The notes below the pieces were generated by a model. That model was not told the DNA's origin, made no database searches, and worked only from the letters and a program-made list of their open reading frames with translations. A program made the position numbers and the translations under genes. This document shows, piece after piece, positions 9,122 through 18,047 of a stretch of 64,000 bases of DNA. The stretch's first letter is position 1. Every line of letters starts with the position of its first letter. Origin of the DNA: Spirosoma rhododendri (GTDB lineage: Bacteria > Bacteroidota > Bacteroidia > Cytophagales > Spirosomataceae); NCBI RefSeq assembly GCF_012849055.1, contig NZ_CP051677.1, positions 3,115,001 through 3,179,000 on the forward strand. The letters run 5' to 3'.

Positions 9122-9586
9122 ATGAACAGTAAAATTCGGAAGATAAAGAACCTTCGGCTCTTTCTGCTGGAGCAGATTGCTGGTTTGTCCACCAAGCAAC
9201 TGAACGCAGTACGGGTGATGTCCAACAATAATATCATCTGGAACATAGCGCATCTGATTGCGGCCCAGTAAAGTCTGTGTTACATCCGGGCTGGTTTGCC
9301 GATCACGGTAGATGATGCCTATCTGGTGCCTTTTCTTCCTGCTACAAAGCCCGAGCGGATGATCGATGAGCCCGAAATTGCAACGATCAAAGAGCTATTC
9401 ATCTCGTCGATCGACAGGCTTCAGGCTGACTTCGATGAGCAAAAGTTTGTGAACTATTCACCGTCTAAGTGGGTCGCTACCAAATACGGAGTCGATGTGA
9501 TGAACATCGACGAGGCACTCGATTTTCTGCTGTACCACGAAGGGTATCACTGCGGCTATATCCTTGCCCTGCGTCACCTTGTCTGA
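9122..9586 (+). pseudogene. DinB-family protein, interrupted by in-frame TAA
   Basis: ATG at 9122 opens a frame of 49 codons ending in NIIWNIAHLIAAQ and then TAA at 9269-9271. The same frame continues as SLCYIRAGLPITV through KWVATKYGVDV and LLYHEGYHCGYILALRHLV to the stop at 9584-9586. Together they form a complete DinB_2 four-helix protein of about 153 aa. The conserved His positions (AHLI and the HEGYHCG pair) are those that bind metal in the family. A Gln would be expected at the stop position, so CAA to TAA is the simplest explanation, as in the HAD gene at 2137. Function: possible metal-dependent thiol transferase; unknown. Confidence 0.8.
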
Positions 9587-9589
9587 CGC

Positions 9590-11455
9590 TCAGTTCAGCC
9601 GCAGCACCCCACCACTGGCATAAATTAGTTTGCCGCCTGGTGAGATCGTAATGCGTCGAGCCTGCCCGGAGGGGGTTGGTTGCTGGGCGGGCGGCAGTGA
9701 AATTACGTGCTCGATGGTGACGGCGTCGCCCGTTGCCGGTACGCGGTTTACCGACCACACCGCCGGGTCAGTCCAGGGGCCGTTCTGGACCGTTTTGACG
9801 ACGTCACTGATCGATCCTATAGCCAACTGATAGTCTTCAGCTTCGCCGTACTCATAACTGCCGCAGGGGTCGGTTGGGTTGTCGGCGCTGACGGCCACCG
9901 AAATAATTCGCAGCGAAACCCGGCCGGGCGATACCGTCGGGGGGATGGTCAGGCTACCCGTGACAACGGCGGTAGTCGACGCTGGTGTCTGGTAAACCTG
10001 TTCGCCGGGGTCGCTGAACGAACCGTTGCGGTTGAAGTCGGCCCAGATCGTCAGGCGCATGGCATTGACGCGGTTGATCGGGCTGATCGCAAACGGGTAG
10101 CTACGCCCCGCCGTGAGCGAGGGAACCACCGTCGCAGACTGGCTAAACCCCGACGCTGCACAACCGGAGTTCTGGCTCAGCACCCGACTGTCGATCGTAA
10201 CCCCGCCTATACCTGTCAGATACCGTTGGCACCCATACGCGTAGTCAGGCCGGCAGACGGGTGTCGCGATGCTGGTCACATTGCTCCAGCTACCGGTACT
10301 GTTAGACGACCGCAGCCGATAAAAAACTGTCGTGGCCGACGGCGCGTGCCCATCAACGAACGTCGTCGCGTTTGGGCCGACACCCCCGATACACACAAAA
10401 TCGGCTGGATTACCGGTAACGGACCGTTCGATAAAGTACCCCATTTCGTTGCTGTTCCAGTCGGTCCAGGAGAGGGTTACCTGCCCGCTGACAATGGCAG
10501 CCGACAGGTCGGTCACGGGTGCTGCATCAGTCGACGGTGCCGTGAGTGAGTAGGCCGTGTGGGTTTGGCGAAGCGTCAGTCCATCCATAATCCGCCGGTA
10601 CTGCCCCGGCGTCAGGTCGTGGGTACAGGGGAAGAAGTACGACATGATATTGGTCGGGGAGGGGCGATACTGCGCGTTGGTCCCGGATTCGGTGAACGTG
10701 CAGTTATAAACCGATGGACAACCCGATACGCAGTCTGGACCGGCATCCGGGAATTGCGGCCAGCCTGTGGGGTCGGCCGGGGTGTCGCAGACCAGATCGC
10801 CCGCCGACTTGCAGTTGCCGCCTGATACCTGCTCGTAGCCGTTGCTGGTGTCGAAGGTGTGGATCAGGTTGAAGATATGGCCTAGTTCGTGCGGAATCAG
10901 CCGGTTGCCCAGATCGTCGTCGCTGCCCACCCGGATAAATGACTGTGTCGAGCGAACGTCGTTGGCCGGAAAGTACGAATAGCCCCCCATTCCGGGATTG
11001 CTGAAGGCCTGAATGTAATACAGATTCAGGGCGTTGGCCGCGTTGCGGGTGGCTATTACGCTTTCGCTGGCCCCGCTCTCAAACGACGCATACAGCGCAT
11101 CATCGTCTACGTAATCGGGGGTAGTTCCCGCAAAGAAAAACTGAATGCCAGCGGGTTTATAGTACCGGTTGGTCAGGGCAATCACATTGTTCAGGCTGGT
11201 CAGGCTGTAGCCGCCGGTACCGTCGGAACGCCGGAGGATGTGCGGCCGAATGGGTACATACGTGATGCCGGTGGGTGCGCTGGCATCGGCCTGCCGCTGG
11301 GCCACGGCCTGAGCCGCGGCTCCCTCAAGAAGTTTGCGCTGCGCCGGTGTCAGGGAAACGGTGCCGCACAGAATACGGGCCGTGTCGGGTAATACCTGCC
11401 CCCAGGCTGAACGGAGTGTTGCGACAAACAGGAGTAGCCACCAGCCAGCTTTCAT
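9590..11455 (-). CDS. Secreted M43-like zinc metalloprotease with fibronectin-III and GEVED domains
   Basis: A 621-aa protein with signal peptide (MKAGWWLLLFVATLRSAWG). The catalytic domain has HELGHIFNLIH at residues 189-199, an extended HExxHxxxxxH zinc site, followed by GDLVCDTPADP typical of pappalysin-like (M43) peptidases, and a probable Met-turn in NIMSYF. A fibronectin-III-like domain (~300-390) and a GEVED domain (~420-550) follow; the latter has ADFNRNGSFSDPGEQVY and CGSYEYGEAEDYQL. The C-terminus ends in a short beta-rich tail rather than an obvious T9SS sorting domain. It likely digests extracellular protein. Its stop lies 4 nt from the convergent DinB gene. Confidence 0.9.
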   Translation of the reverse strand: MKAGWWLLLFVATLRSAWGQVLPDTARILCGTVSLTPAQRKLLEGAAAQAVAQRQADASAPTGITYVPIRPHILRRSDGTGGYSLTSLNNVIALTNRYYKPAGIQFFFAGTTPDYVDDDALYASFESGASESVIATRNAANALNLYYIQAFSNPGMGGYSYFPANDVRSTQSFIRVGSDDDLGNRLIPHELGHIFNLIHTFDTSNGYEQVSGGNCKSAGDLVCDTPADPTGWPQFPDAGPDCVSGCPSVYNCTFTESGTNAQYRPSPTNIMSYFFPCTHDLTPGQYRRIMDGLTLRQTHTAYSLTAPSTDAAPVTDLSAAIVSGQVTLSWTDWNSNEMGYFIERSVTGNPADFVCIGGVGPNATTFVDGHAPSATTVFYRLRSSNSTGSWSNVTSIATPVCRPDYAYGCQRYLTGIGGVTIDSRVLSQNSGCAASGFSQSATVVPSLTAGRSYPFAISPINRVNAMRLTIWADFNRNGSFSDPGEQVYQTPASTTAVVTGSLTIPPTVSPGRVSLRIISVAVSADNPTDPCGSYEYGEAEDYQLAIGSISDVVKTVQNGPWTDPAVWSVNRVPATGDAVTIEHVISLPPAQQPTPSGQARRITISPGGKLIYASGGVLRLN

Positions 11456-11536
11456 ACGTATAGGTTAGGGAAGCTACGCGAAAGGGCTACGGCTGTCGGA
11501 GCCATCACACGAGCAGTACCCGCATAACCACAATGT

Positions 11537-12465
11537 TCATACCGATTGCGTATCGGGCTGACCGTTGACCGTGAGCTGAAATACGTCGGGGCGGGCGTAG
11601 TGGCCGATTGGGTCGAAGTCGAGCTTACTTTTGGCGAGCAGGCTGAAATCGAGGTCGGCGACGAGCAACCCTTCCTGATTCCAGAGTGGCCCGGCCAGCA
11701 CCTCACCCAGCGGAGAGATAATCACGCTGCCGCCCCGGCTCATCACGTCGGGTTCGTCGGTGAGGTCGGGCTGGTAGCGGTCGGGGTAATCGCTTTTGCG
11801 GACAAACTGATTGCTGGCCAGTACGAAGCAGCGGCCTTCCAGCGCGATATGCTGCATGGTAGCCTGCCACGAGTCGCGGGCGTCGGCAGTGGGGCAAGGT
11901 AAATCTCGACGCCCTTCTGATACAGCGCCGTGCGGGCCAGTGGCATGTAATTTTCCCAGCAGATCAGCCCGCCGATGCGCCCCAGTTCGGTCTGGTAACT
12001 AACCAGCGTGCTGCCGTCGCTTTCGCCCCAGATATACCGCTCCAGCCCGGTTGGTTTCAGCTTGCGGTGTTTGCCCAGCAGGGTGCCATCCGGCCCGAAA
12101 TACAACAGCGCGCAATGGAGCGTTCCGCCGATGGGTTCGCGCTCGGTCACGCCCAGCCCCACAAACAGACCCGCTTTGCGAACGGCTTCGCTGATCCGGT
12201 CGACGGAGGGCGAAGGCACTTCGAGGCTGTTGGCCCAATAGTCGAGCCATTGGTCGCGGCCCCGGTCCGTCCGGCGACCAACAATCGCGTCGAACGTTAG
12301 CCCGCGCGGGTAGCAGGGGATAAACGATTCTGGAAACAACACCAGCTGACACCCCGCCTGCTTGGCCCGGTCGATCCAGTCGATAACGAGGTCGATGCTT
12401 TTTTCGCGGTCAAACAAAGCGGGCGTTGCCTGCACAACGCCAACGGTTACGGTTTTGAACTCCAT
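11537..12465 (-). pseudogene. Nitrilase / carbon-nitrogen hydrolase, frameshifted
   Basis: The frame starting at ATG 12465 encodes the nitrilase catalytic set: Glu46 (LFPESFIP), Lys135 (HRKLKPTG) and Cys169 (LICWENYMPL). After EIYLAP the frame is lost, and the remaining part (DSWQATMQHIALEGRCFVLAS... to the stop at 11537) continues one frame over. One missing G in the GGGG run at 11891-11894 (C on the coding strand) explains it. Restoring it gives 309 aa, normal for aromatic or arylaceto-nitrilases and cyanide hydratase relatives. The enzyme would hydrolyse organic nitriles to acids. Given six similar lesions in this window, sequencing error is likely. Confidence 0.88.
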
Positions 12466-12479
12466 GCTGTTGGTAATGG

Positions 12480-14009
12480 TCAGTTGGTGTGGCGATTACG
12501 AAGCAGAATCAGCTTGTAAGGCGTGGTTTGCAGTGCCTGCCGCAGGGTGGTTGGCATGGGTGTTGGCGAGTAAGACACCTGCCCTAGTACAAGGTCCATA
12601 TCCCCATCCCGATCGATATCCATTTTTTCCAGCGTCAGCGACTTAATCGGGACAGGGGTTTGCGCTACGTGCGCCACAAACCGGTACCGGTCGGCTTTCT
12701 TATTTTCCAGATACACAAAGCTCTCTGCCGCCAGCGTACTCAGTTCCGGGAAAAACGACGAAACCGCAAAGTCAATGTCGCCGTCCTGATCGAAATCGTC
12801 GGCCTGTAGGCGTGTCGCGCCGTAAATCGGGTAAAAGAATGCGCTGGTAAACGTCTGATCGCGGTTGCCCAGATACAGCCGCAGCCCGTGAAACGCTTTT
12901 GAACTGTAGGAATAATCGGCGTTGTCGCCATGAACAAGGGCAATGTCGTCGATCCCGTCGCGGTTATAATCCAGCAAGACAAAATCGCTGGTGCCGTACT
13001 GCGGCTCGAACTGAAGCACTTTTTTTGCAGTGAACGTCAGGTTGTCGCCCTGAAAAAAAATGTATACTGACTCCAGATTCTGGGCAAACAGGGCGACGAT
13101 GTCTTTCTTATGGTCGCCGTTCATGTCGCGTACGTAGAACTTTACCGCCCCCGGTGCATCGAAAATGATTTGTTTCGTGCGGGTTGAATCGGTGCGGGAT
13201 CGCTGGCGGTAGAGGGAAAGCGAACCGGTGTGGTAGCCGAAACTGGCCGTAATCAGTTCGGGTATACCATCATTGTCGAGGTCGTCGGTCTGCGAATAAA
13301 CCGGCCGATGTAACTGGCCCTGCTGCGCAACCAGCTTATCGTTCTGGATAGAAAATACGGTTCCTTTGGGCAGGTTCGACGGTAGCAATGTGCCAATGTC
13401 GGTCAACAGCAACTGGCCTGCACTGGTGTGTATATCAACTACGGTTGCGGGCAGGTTGTAGTTGTTGACGAGGGTGGCCGGCCATTTCCAGCTGTACAGT
13501 TTGTTGGGCTCCGCGACCCATAGCTGCTGGTTGAGCGAATCGTAATGAAGCGCCGTAACGGTGGCACCCGGTTCGTTACTCAACTGAACCGGGACGACTG
13601 TAAACTGATCGAGTGCGTGGTCGCGCTGGGCCCGGCTGGAGTCGACAGGTAGTCTGGTGGGGGCTGTTTCGGTGTAATAATCAACGAGTTGCTGCCAGGT
13701 AGCTTCGTCGACAACGGGTTTGTCAGGGTAGATGTGTTGCTGCGCCAGGGCGTCCGTTTCGTCGGTGGTCAGGTTGCTGTACGGGTCGTAGTTCCCGTAC
13801 TGAATGCCCATGTACCGGGCCATTACCGGCAGCACGTGCAGTTGCCAGGTGAATTTGGTCAGACTTTTGGGGTCTGGCACCAGATGGCACGTGCCACAGT
13901 AGGTGTCAGCCAGTTGTTTGCCTGAACTGGCCGGATGACTACGGAACGACAAAAAACCGACCGTCAGGAATGCCGCCAGGGTAATCAGAATATACGTCGA
14001 ACCTTTCAT
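12480..14009 (-). CDS. Exported protein with heme-binding CxxCH and FG-GAP/VCBS repeats
   Basis: A 509-aa protein with an N-terminal hydrophobic segment (residues 5-20), a signal or anchor. A CGTCH motif follows at residues 38-42, inside a short cytochrome-c-like region (~30-115). The rest holds FG-GAP/VCBS-type calcium-binding blades, seen as DLDNDGIPELI, DMNGDHKKDIV, DYNRDGIDDIA, DFDQDGDIDFA and DIDRDGDMDLV, which form a beta-propeller. A heme site fused to a propeller suggests an extracytoplasmic redox or surface-binding role; the partner is unknown. It lies 14 nt from the nitrilase gene in the same direction. Confidence 0.85.
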   Translation of the reverse strand: MKGSTYILITLAAFLTVGFLSFRSHPASSGKQLADTYCGTCHLVPDPKSLTKFTWQLHVLPVMARYMGIQYGNYDPYSNLTTDETDALAQQHIYPDKPVVDEATWQQLVDYYTETAPTRLPVDSSRAQRDHALDQFTVVPVQLSNEPGATVTALHYDSLNQQLWVAEPNKLYSWKWPATLVNNYNLPATVVDIHTSAGQLLLTDIGTLLPSNLPKGTVFSIQNDKLVAQQGQLHRPVYSQTDDLDNDGIPELITASFGYHTGSLSLYRQRSRTDSTRTKQIIFDAPGAVKFYVRDMNGDHKKDIVALFAQNLESVYIFFQGDNLTFTAKKVLQFEPQYGTSDFVLLDYNRDGIDDIALVHGDNADYSYSSKAFHGLRLYLGNRDQTFTSAFFYPIYGATRLQADDFDQDGDIDFAVSSFFPELSTLAAESFVYLENKKADRYRFVAHVAQTPVPIKSLTLEKMDIDRDGDMDLVLGQVSYSPTPMPTTLRQALQTTPYKLILLRNRHTN

Positions 14010-14042
14010 CGGGTGGGTGGAGAATGCAGGGTTCTCTACGGA

Positions 14043-15251
14043 TCATAACGTTTTCCAGACTGGAAACGCGTCGCCCTGTTTGAACTCCGACTGGTCGGCG
14101 GGCAGTTCCATGAATGCGTTGGCGTCGAGTAGATTGGCGAAGTCGGCCGAGCCCGAGCCGGGCAGGGGGTGGGCCAGCAACCGCCCGTCGGGTTCGTTCG
14201 TCAGCCGAACCGACAGGAAATGGGTCAGCGCCGGGCGGAAGGTGTAGGATGTCGCGAGTTGGGCGTAAACCGGTTGTTCGGGCGTCAGTCCCAGCGATGC
14301 CCGCAGGTAAGGCATCACGTAGCGGTACGTGCACAGCACCGTCGAGACTGGGTTGCCGGGCAGGCCGAAGACCGTTTTGCCGTCGGGCGTCGTGCCGAAC
14401 CACAGCGGTTTGCCGGGTCGCTGCTCGATTTTGTGGAACCGCTGTTCGACCCCCAGTCGCTGTAACACGCCCGGTACAAAATCAGCTTTCCCGGCCGATA
14501 CGCCCCCGCTCAGCAGCAGCAGATCGTTTTCAGCCAGCAACTTACCGAGCCGCTCGGTCATCACATCCTCATCATCGACAATGCGGTGCATCGACGCCGA
14601 AATACCCAGCGATTTCAAAGCCGCCTGTAACAGATAAGTGTTCGACTGCCGAATCTGATAGGGCAGGGGCGTATCGCTCACGCCCACGAGTTCGTCGCCC
14701 GTCGAGATCAGGGCGACGCGGGGCAGGGCCGAAACGGTCAGCGTTGCTTGCCCAACCGACGCGGCAACGGCAATTTCGGCTGGGCCGATCAGCGTACCAA
14801 CGGACAGCAGTTCGTCGTCCGCCCGGCGGTCGGTGGCTTGGTGGTGTACGTTCTGTTGATTTTGTATATCGCTGATCTGTACCGTGGCCTGCCCGTCGGC
14901 AATGCTGATGTCTTCGTAGCGAATCACCGTGTCGGCACCCACCGGCAGCATGGCCCCGGTCATCACTTCCAGGCAGCTATCAGCGTCGGTTAGTGTCTGC
15001 TGGGGTTGCCCCGCCCGCTGCATACCAGCGACCCGAAAGGTACGGGGACTGTCGGCAGGCTGACTGGCGAAATCGGCAAAGCGAATGGCGATACCATCCA
15101 TCGCGACGCGGTCGAAAGGAGGAAAATCACGGTCGGCGTGGACGGCCTGCCGCAGCACCCGGCCCCCGGCGTCGGCCAGTGAAACAGATTCGGTCGGCAG
15201 CGACAGGCGGCATTGCAGCACCAGTTCGGTGGCCTGAGCAGCAGTAAGCAT
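14043..15251 (-). CDS. moeA: Molybdopterin molybdenumtransferase MoeA
   Basis: A 402-aa protein, the normal MoeA length. It inserts molybdate into adenylylated molybdopterin in the cytoplasm. Visible motifs: the N-terminal LPTESVSLADAGGRVL, PPFDRVAMDGIAI and MLPVGADTVIRYED; the central ALISTGDELV; SGGVSAGKADFVPGVL; and LPGNPVSTVLCTY. It is transcribed divergently from moaC-mobA, so the three molybdenum cofactor genes surround one 170-bp region. The cofactor is needed by the molybdenum hydroxylase encoded at 42.6-45.9 kb. Confidence 0.95.
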   Translation of the reverse strand: MLTAAQATELVLQCRLSLPTESVSLADAGGRVLRQAVHADRDFPPFDRVAMDGIAIRFADFASQPADSPRTFRVAGMQRAGQPQQTLTDADSCLEVMTGAMLPVGADTVIRYEDISIADGQATVQISDIQNQQNVHHQATDRRADDELLSVGTLIGPAEIAVAASVGQATLTVSALPRVALISTGDELVGVSDTPLPYQIRQSNTYLLQAALKSLGISASMHRIVDDEDVMTERLGKLLAENDLLLLSGGVSAGKADFVPGVLQRLGVEQRFHKIEQRPGKPLWFGTTPDGKTVFGLPGNPVSTVLCTYRYVMPYLRASLGLTPEQPVYAQLATSYTFRPALTHFLSVRLTNEPDGRLLAHPLPGSGSADFANLLDANAFMELPADQSEFKQGDAFPVWKTL

Positions 15252-15327
15252 ACGATACAGTCGATAGGAAACAGTGAAAACTAACCCACGAATGTCGAAC
15301 TTCGGCGCGACGAAACCGCCGTCAGGC

Positions 15328-15420
15328 GGGTTTAAAGTTTCGGGTTCAACGTTTAAAGTTCAACGTTGTTCTGCCTGGACTATGAACCTTTAACAGTAAA
15401 CACCAAACTTTGAACTAAAC
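15328..15420. repeat. Hairpin with 7-nt periodic arms (H4)
   Basis: The left arm reads TTTAAAG, TTTCGGG, TTCAACG, TTTAAAG, TTCAACG. The reverse complement of the right arm reads TTCAAAG, TTTGGTG, TTTACTG and so on, again with period 7. It ends 2 nt before the moaC ATG and lies in the moeA/moaC divergent region, where it would be in the moaC leader. Confidence 0.8.
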
Positions 15421-15422
15421 GA

Positions 15423-15899
15423 ATGAACTCATTCTCCCACATAAGCCCCGAAGGCGACCCGGCAATGGTCGACGTGGGCGCTAAGGCCATTAGCCGCCGG
15501 ACCGCCCGCGCCCGCAGCGTGGTCGTGCTCAACGACGAAATTATGGCGCATTTCGCCGGTCAGGATATTGCGACGAAGAAAGGGCCGGTGTTTCAGACCG
15601 CGATCATTGCCGGAACAATGGCCGCCAAACGCACCGACTCGCTGATTCCGCTGTGCCATTCGCTGGGGCTCGACAACTGCCGCATCACGATCCATACGGA
15701 GGGCCTGACCGCCGTTGTCGAGTGCACGGTGTCGACGGAGGGCAAGACGGGGGTGGAGATGGAAGCCCTCGTTGGCGCATCTGTCGCGGCCCTGACCATC
15801 TACGATATGTGCAAAGCGTTTTCGCACGACATTGTGATTCAGGAAACGAAACTGATGGAAAAAACCGGTGGCAAACGCGATTTCAACCGAGACAAATAA
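15423..15899 (+). CDS. moaC: Cyclic pyranopterin monophosphate synthase MoaC
   Basis: A 158-aa protein, the normal MoaC length. It converts the 3',8-cyclo-GTP made by MoaA to cPMP, the first stable molybdenum cofactor precursor. The family motifs are MVDVGAKAISRRTARA, TDSLIPLCHSLGLDN, TGVEMEALVGASVAALT and YDMCKAF. The start is ATG 2 nt after a periodic hairpin. The end overlaps mobA by 32 nt, so the two genes are translationally linked. No moaA is present in the window. Confidence 0.95.
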   Translation: MNSFSHISPEGDPAMVDVGAKAISRRTARARSVVVLNDEIMAHFAGQDIATKKGPVFQTAIIAGTMAAKRTDSLIPLCHSLGLDNCRITIHTEGLTAVVECTVSTEGKTGVEMEALVGASVAALTIYDMCKAFSHDIVIQETKLMEKTGGKRDFNRDK

Positions 15900-16491
15900 C
15901 CCAATCGACAGCTCTGTTCCGCCAATCAACGGGCTGGTGCTAATTGGTGGGCGCAGCCTGCGGATGGGTGCAGACAAAGCCGGTCTCGTGTACCACGGCA
16001 AGCCCCAGCGCGAACACCTCACCGACCTGCTGCGACCTTACTGCCAGACGGTTTACTGGTCGGTCAACGCGGAGCAATTCGACGCTTTGCAGCAGTCACC
16101 CGTACCGCTATTACTCGACGTCGAGAACCCACGACCGGGACCACTGAACGGCATTCTGGCGGCCCTCAACCACGACCCCGCGTCGGCCTGGCTAATCGTG
16201 GCCTGCGATATGCCCCTGCTGACCGACCGGTCGCTGCGGGCGCTGGTCGCCGGGCGCAACCCGACCTGCATGGCGACGGCCTTCTACGATACTGATGGAC
16301 AGTTTCCCGAACCGCTGCTCTGCATCTGGGAACCCGCCAGCGGGCCCATCGTCCGCGACGCCTTCGGCCGGGGCATGGTGTCGCCCCGTAAGCTGCTGAT
16401 GCTGAACCCAACGGAACTGCTGCCCGCTCCCGACCTGCGAGAGCTGACCAACATCAACAGCCCCGACGAACGTAGCGAACTGGGTCTTTGA
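15868..16491 (+). CDS. mobA: Molybdenum cofactor guanylyltransferase MobA
   Basis: A 207-aa nucleotidyltransferase. The N-terminal signature LVLIGGRSLRMGADKA is the P-loop-like GTP site of MobA. It is followed by PGPLNGILAAL, then VACDMPLLT, whose Asp coordinates Mg. It attaches GMP to molybdopterin to give MGD. The start is GTG at 15868, inside the end of moaC; a second GTG at 15931 would give a more typical short N-terminus, so the start is uncertain. The xanthine-dehydrogenase-type enzyme in this window would normally use MPT or MCD rather than MGD, so the specificity deserves care. Confidence 0.88.
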   Translation: MANAISTETNNPIDSSVPPINGLVLIGGRSLRMGADKAGLVYHGKPQREHLTDLLRPYCQTVYWSVNAEQFDALQQSPVPLLLDVENPRPGPLNGILAALNHDPASAWLIVACDMPLLTDRSLRALVAGRNPTCMATAFYDTDGQFPEPLLCIWEPASGPIVRDAFGRGMVSPRKLLMLNPTELLPAPDLRELTNINSPDERSELGL

Positions 16492-16537
16492 AACAAGCCG
16501 CCGGGATCGCTGTTGTTTGTGAACAAACACCTGATCA

Positions 16538-17161
16538 ATGGCTTCTTTTCGCTCCTGGCTGGTCACGGCCGGTTCACTCCTGTTGGGCACAGCTGCCACG
16601 GCGCAGCGTGCCGACCCACCACCGACACTACGCGACTTCAGCGAGCAGCGCATTCGCCACCAGAAAACGCTGGGCTACGCGCTGGGCGGGTACGCACTCG
16701 CGAACATTGCCGTTGGGGCTATTGCAGCCGGGCAGACGCAGGGCGAAACCAAAGCCTTCCACCAGATGAACGTTTACTGGAATCTGGTGAATCTGGGCAT
16801 TGCGGGGGCGGCTGCTTTCAGCCAGCGGAAGCAGTCGGGCGAAGGCGAAACGCTGGCGCAGGCCGTCCGACAGCACGAAAACATGAAGCAGGTGCTGCTG
16901 GTCAACGTCGGCCTCGACGTGGCGTATATCATGGGCGGACTGTATCTGCGGCAGCGGGGCCTGACCAACGAACTAAACGGGTTGGCGAACAAAGCCGCGC
17001 GGCAGCAGGGTTACGGCACGTCGATTATGGTGCAGGGTGGCTTTCTGTTCGCCTTCGATCTGGTCAACTACCTGATTTTCAAACGTCGGGGCGACCGACA
17101 GGAAGAGCAACTGATTCAGGCCACCTCGTCTGGAGTGGGGCTTATCCTGCCGATTCGGTAG
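16538..17161 (+). CDS. Membrane protein of unknown function, DUF6992-like
   Basis: A 207-aa protein with signal peptide (SLLLGTAATAQ) and about four hydrophobic helices: around residues 45-65 (ALGGYALANIAVGAIAAG), 80-95 (NLVNLGIAGAAAF), 125-145 (VLLVNVGLDVAYIMGGLYL) and 170-185 (GGFLFAFDLVNYLIF). The ETKAFHQMNVYWNLVN stretch recalls a Bacteroidota family I remember as DUF6992; this should be verified. No function is known. It starts 46 nt after mobA. Confidence 0.7.
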   Translation: MASFRSWLVTAGSLLLGTAATAQRADPPPTLRDFSEQRIRHQKTLGYALGGYALANIAVGAIAAGQTQGETKAFHQMNVYWNLVNLGIAGAAAFSQRKQSGEGETLAQAVRQHENMKQVLLVNVGLDVAYIMGGLYLRQRGLTNELNGLANKAARQQGYGTSIMVQGGFLFAFDLVNYLIFKRRGDRQEEQLIQATSSGVGLILPIR

Positions 17162-17219
17162 CATGAACCAATCGATAATGGCCACTGTTTTGCGGTAATT
17201 TACAAATCGCTACGCAGCC

Positions 17220-18047
17220 ATGCAGTTGAATACGAGTCATGTATTTCAATCGTTTGTCGATCAGGCAATCGATGTGTTACGACGGGATACCGAAATGCTG
17301 GCGCTGGCCGTTGGCGGATCGTGGACGACCGCCCGGATGGATACATTTTCTGACCTTGATCTGGTACTGGTCAGCACGCGGCCCATCGCTCCCAATCTGG
17401 CGAGAATGCGGGCGGTGGCCGATAAACTGGGCGTCATGCTGAGTGCTTTCCGGGGCGATCATGTGGGGGAGCCGCGTTTGTTGATTGCGCTGTATGATAA
17501 TCCGCTACTGCATGTCGATATTAAGTTTCTCACCACTCCCGAATGCTATGATCGGGTAGAAGACCCGGTCGTCGTATGGGAGCGGGATCGTATTCTGACC
17601 AATATCATCCAGCAATCGTCGGCTTATTATCCCGGGGTTGATTTTACGTGGATCGAGGACCGATTCTGGATATGGGTACACTATGCCCTGCTCAAGATTG
17701 GCCGTGGTGAATACTTTGAAGCCCTCGATTTTCTGTCGTTTCTACGAAGCCGGGTCATTGGTCCGCTCATCCAACTCAAAAATGGTCAACTGCCGAATGG
17801 GGTGCGCCGGATCGAGATGACGGCTACGGCTGATGACCTGGAAAACCTGCGTCAGACCGTCGCTACGCCCACTTACATATCACTTGTCGACAGTCTGAAG
17901 GCCAGTATTCGATTGTACACAGACCTACGTAATTTGCTGGCTCCCGCAGACTGTAAACCGAATCAGGAAGCCCGCCAGGCCGTCGAGCAATACATGAACA
18001 AGCAACTTGAGAGCACACATAATGCAGTTAACACCACAGAAAACTGA
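17220..18047 (+). CDS. Nucleotidyltransferase-domain protein
   Basis: A 275-aa protein with a minimal nucleotidyltransferase core: LAVGGSWTTARMDTFSDLDLVLV near residues 28-52 contains the GGSW glycine motif and the metal-binding DxD of the pol-beta superfamily. A third acidic residue is probable in LLHVDIKFL. The rest is alpha-helical. Relatives include aminoglycoside adenylyltransferases and many uncharacterised proteins, so the substrate is unknown. Its end overlaps the deaminase start by 26 nt, indicating one transcript. Confidence 0.72.
   Translation: MQLNTSHVFQSFVDQAIDVLRRDTEMLALAVGGSWTTARMDTFSDLDLVLVSTRPIAPNLARMRAVADKLGVMLSAFRGDHVGEPRLLIALYDNPLLHVDIKFLTTPECYDRVEDPVVVWERDRILTNIIQQSSAYYPGVDFTWIEDRFWIWVHYALLKIGRGEYFEALDFLSFLRSRVIGPLIQLKNGQLPNGVRRIEMTATADDLENLRQTVATPTYISLVDSLKASIRLYTDLRNLLAPADCKPNQEARQAVEQYMNKQLESTHNAVNTTEN

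Noticed and set aside
2392..9271. Reassigned stop codon (TAA read as Gln)
   Set aside because: TAA is used as the normal stop of many intact genes here, for example fah, thiN and susD, so recoding is not supported.
15314..15334. Small hairpin AAACCGCC / GGCGGGTTT upstream of moaC as a molybdenum cofactor riboswitch
   Set aside because: It is too short and simple, and none of the conserved Moco riboswitch structure can be recognised.
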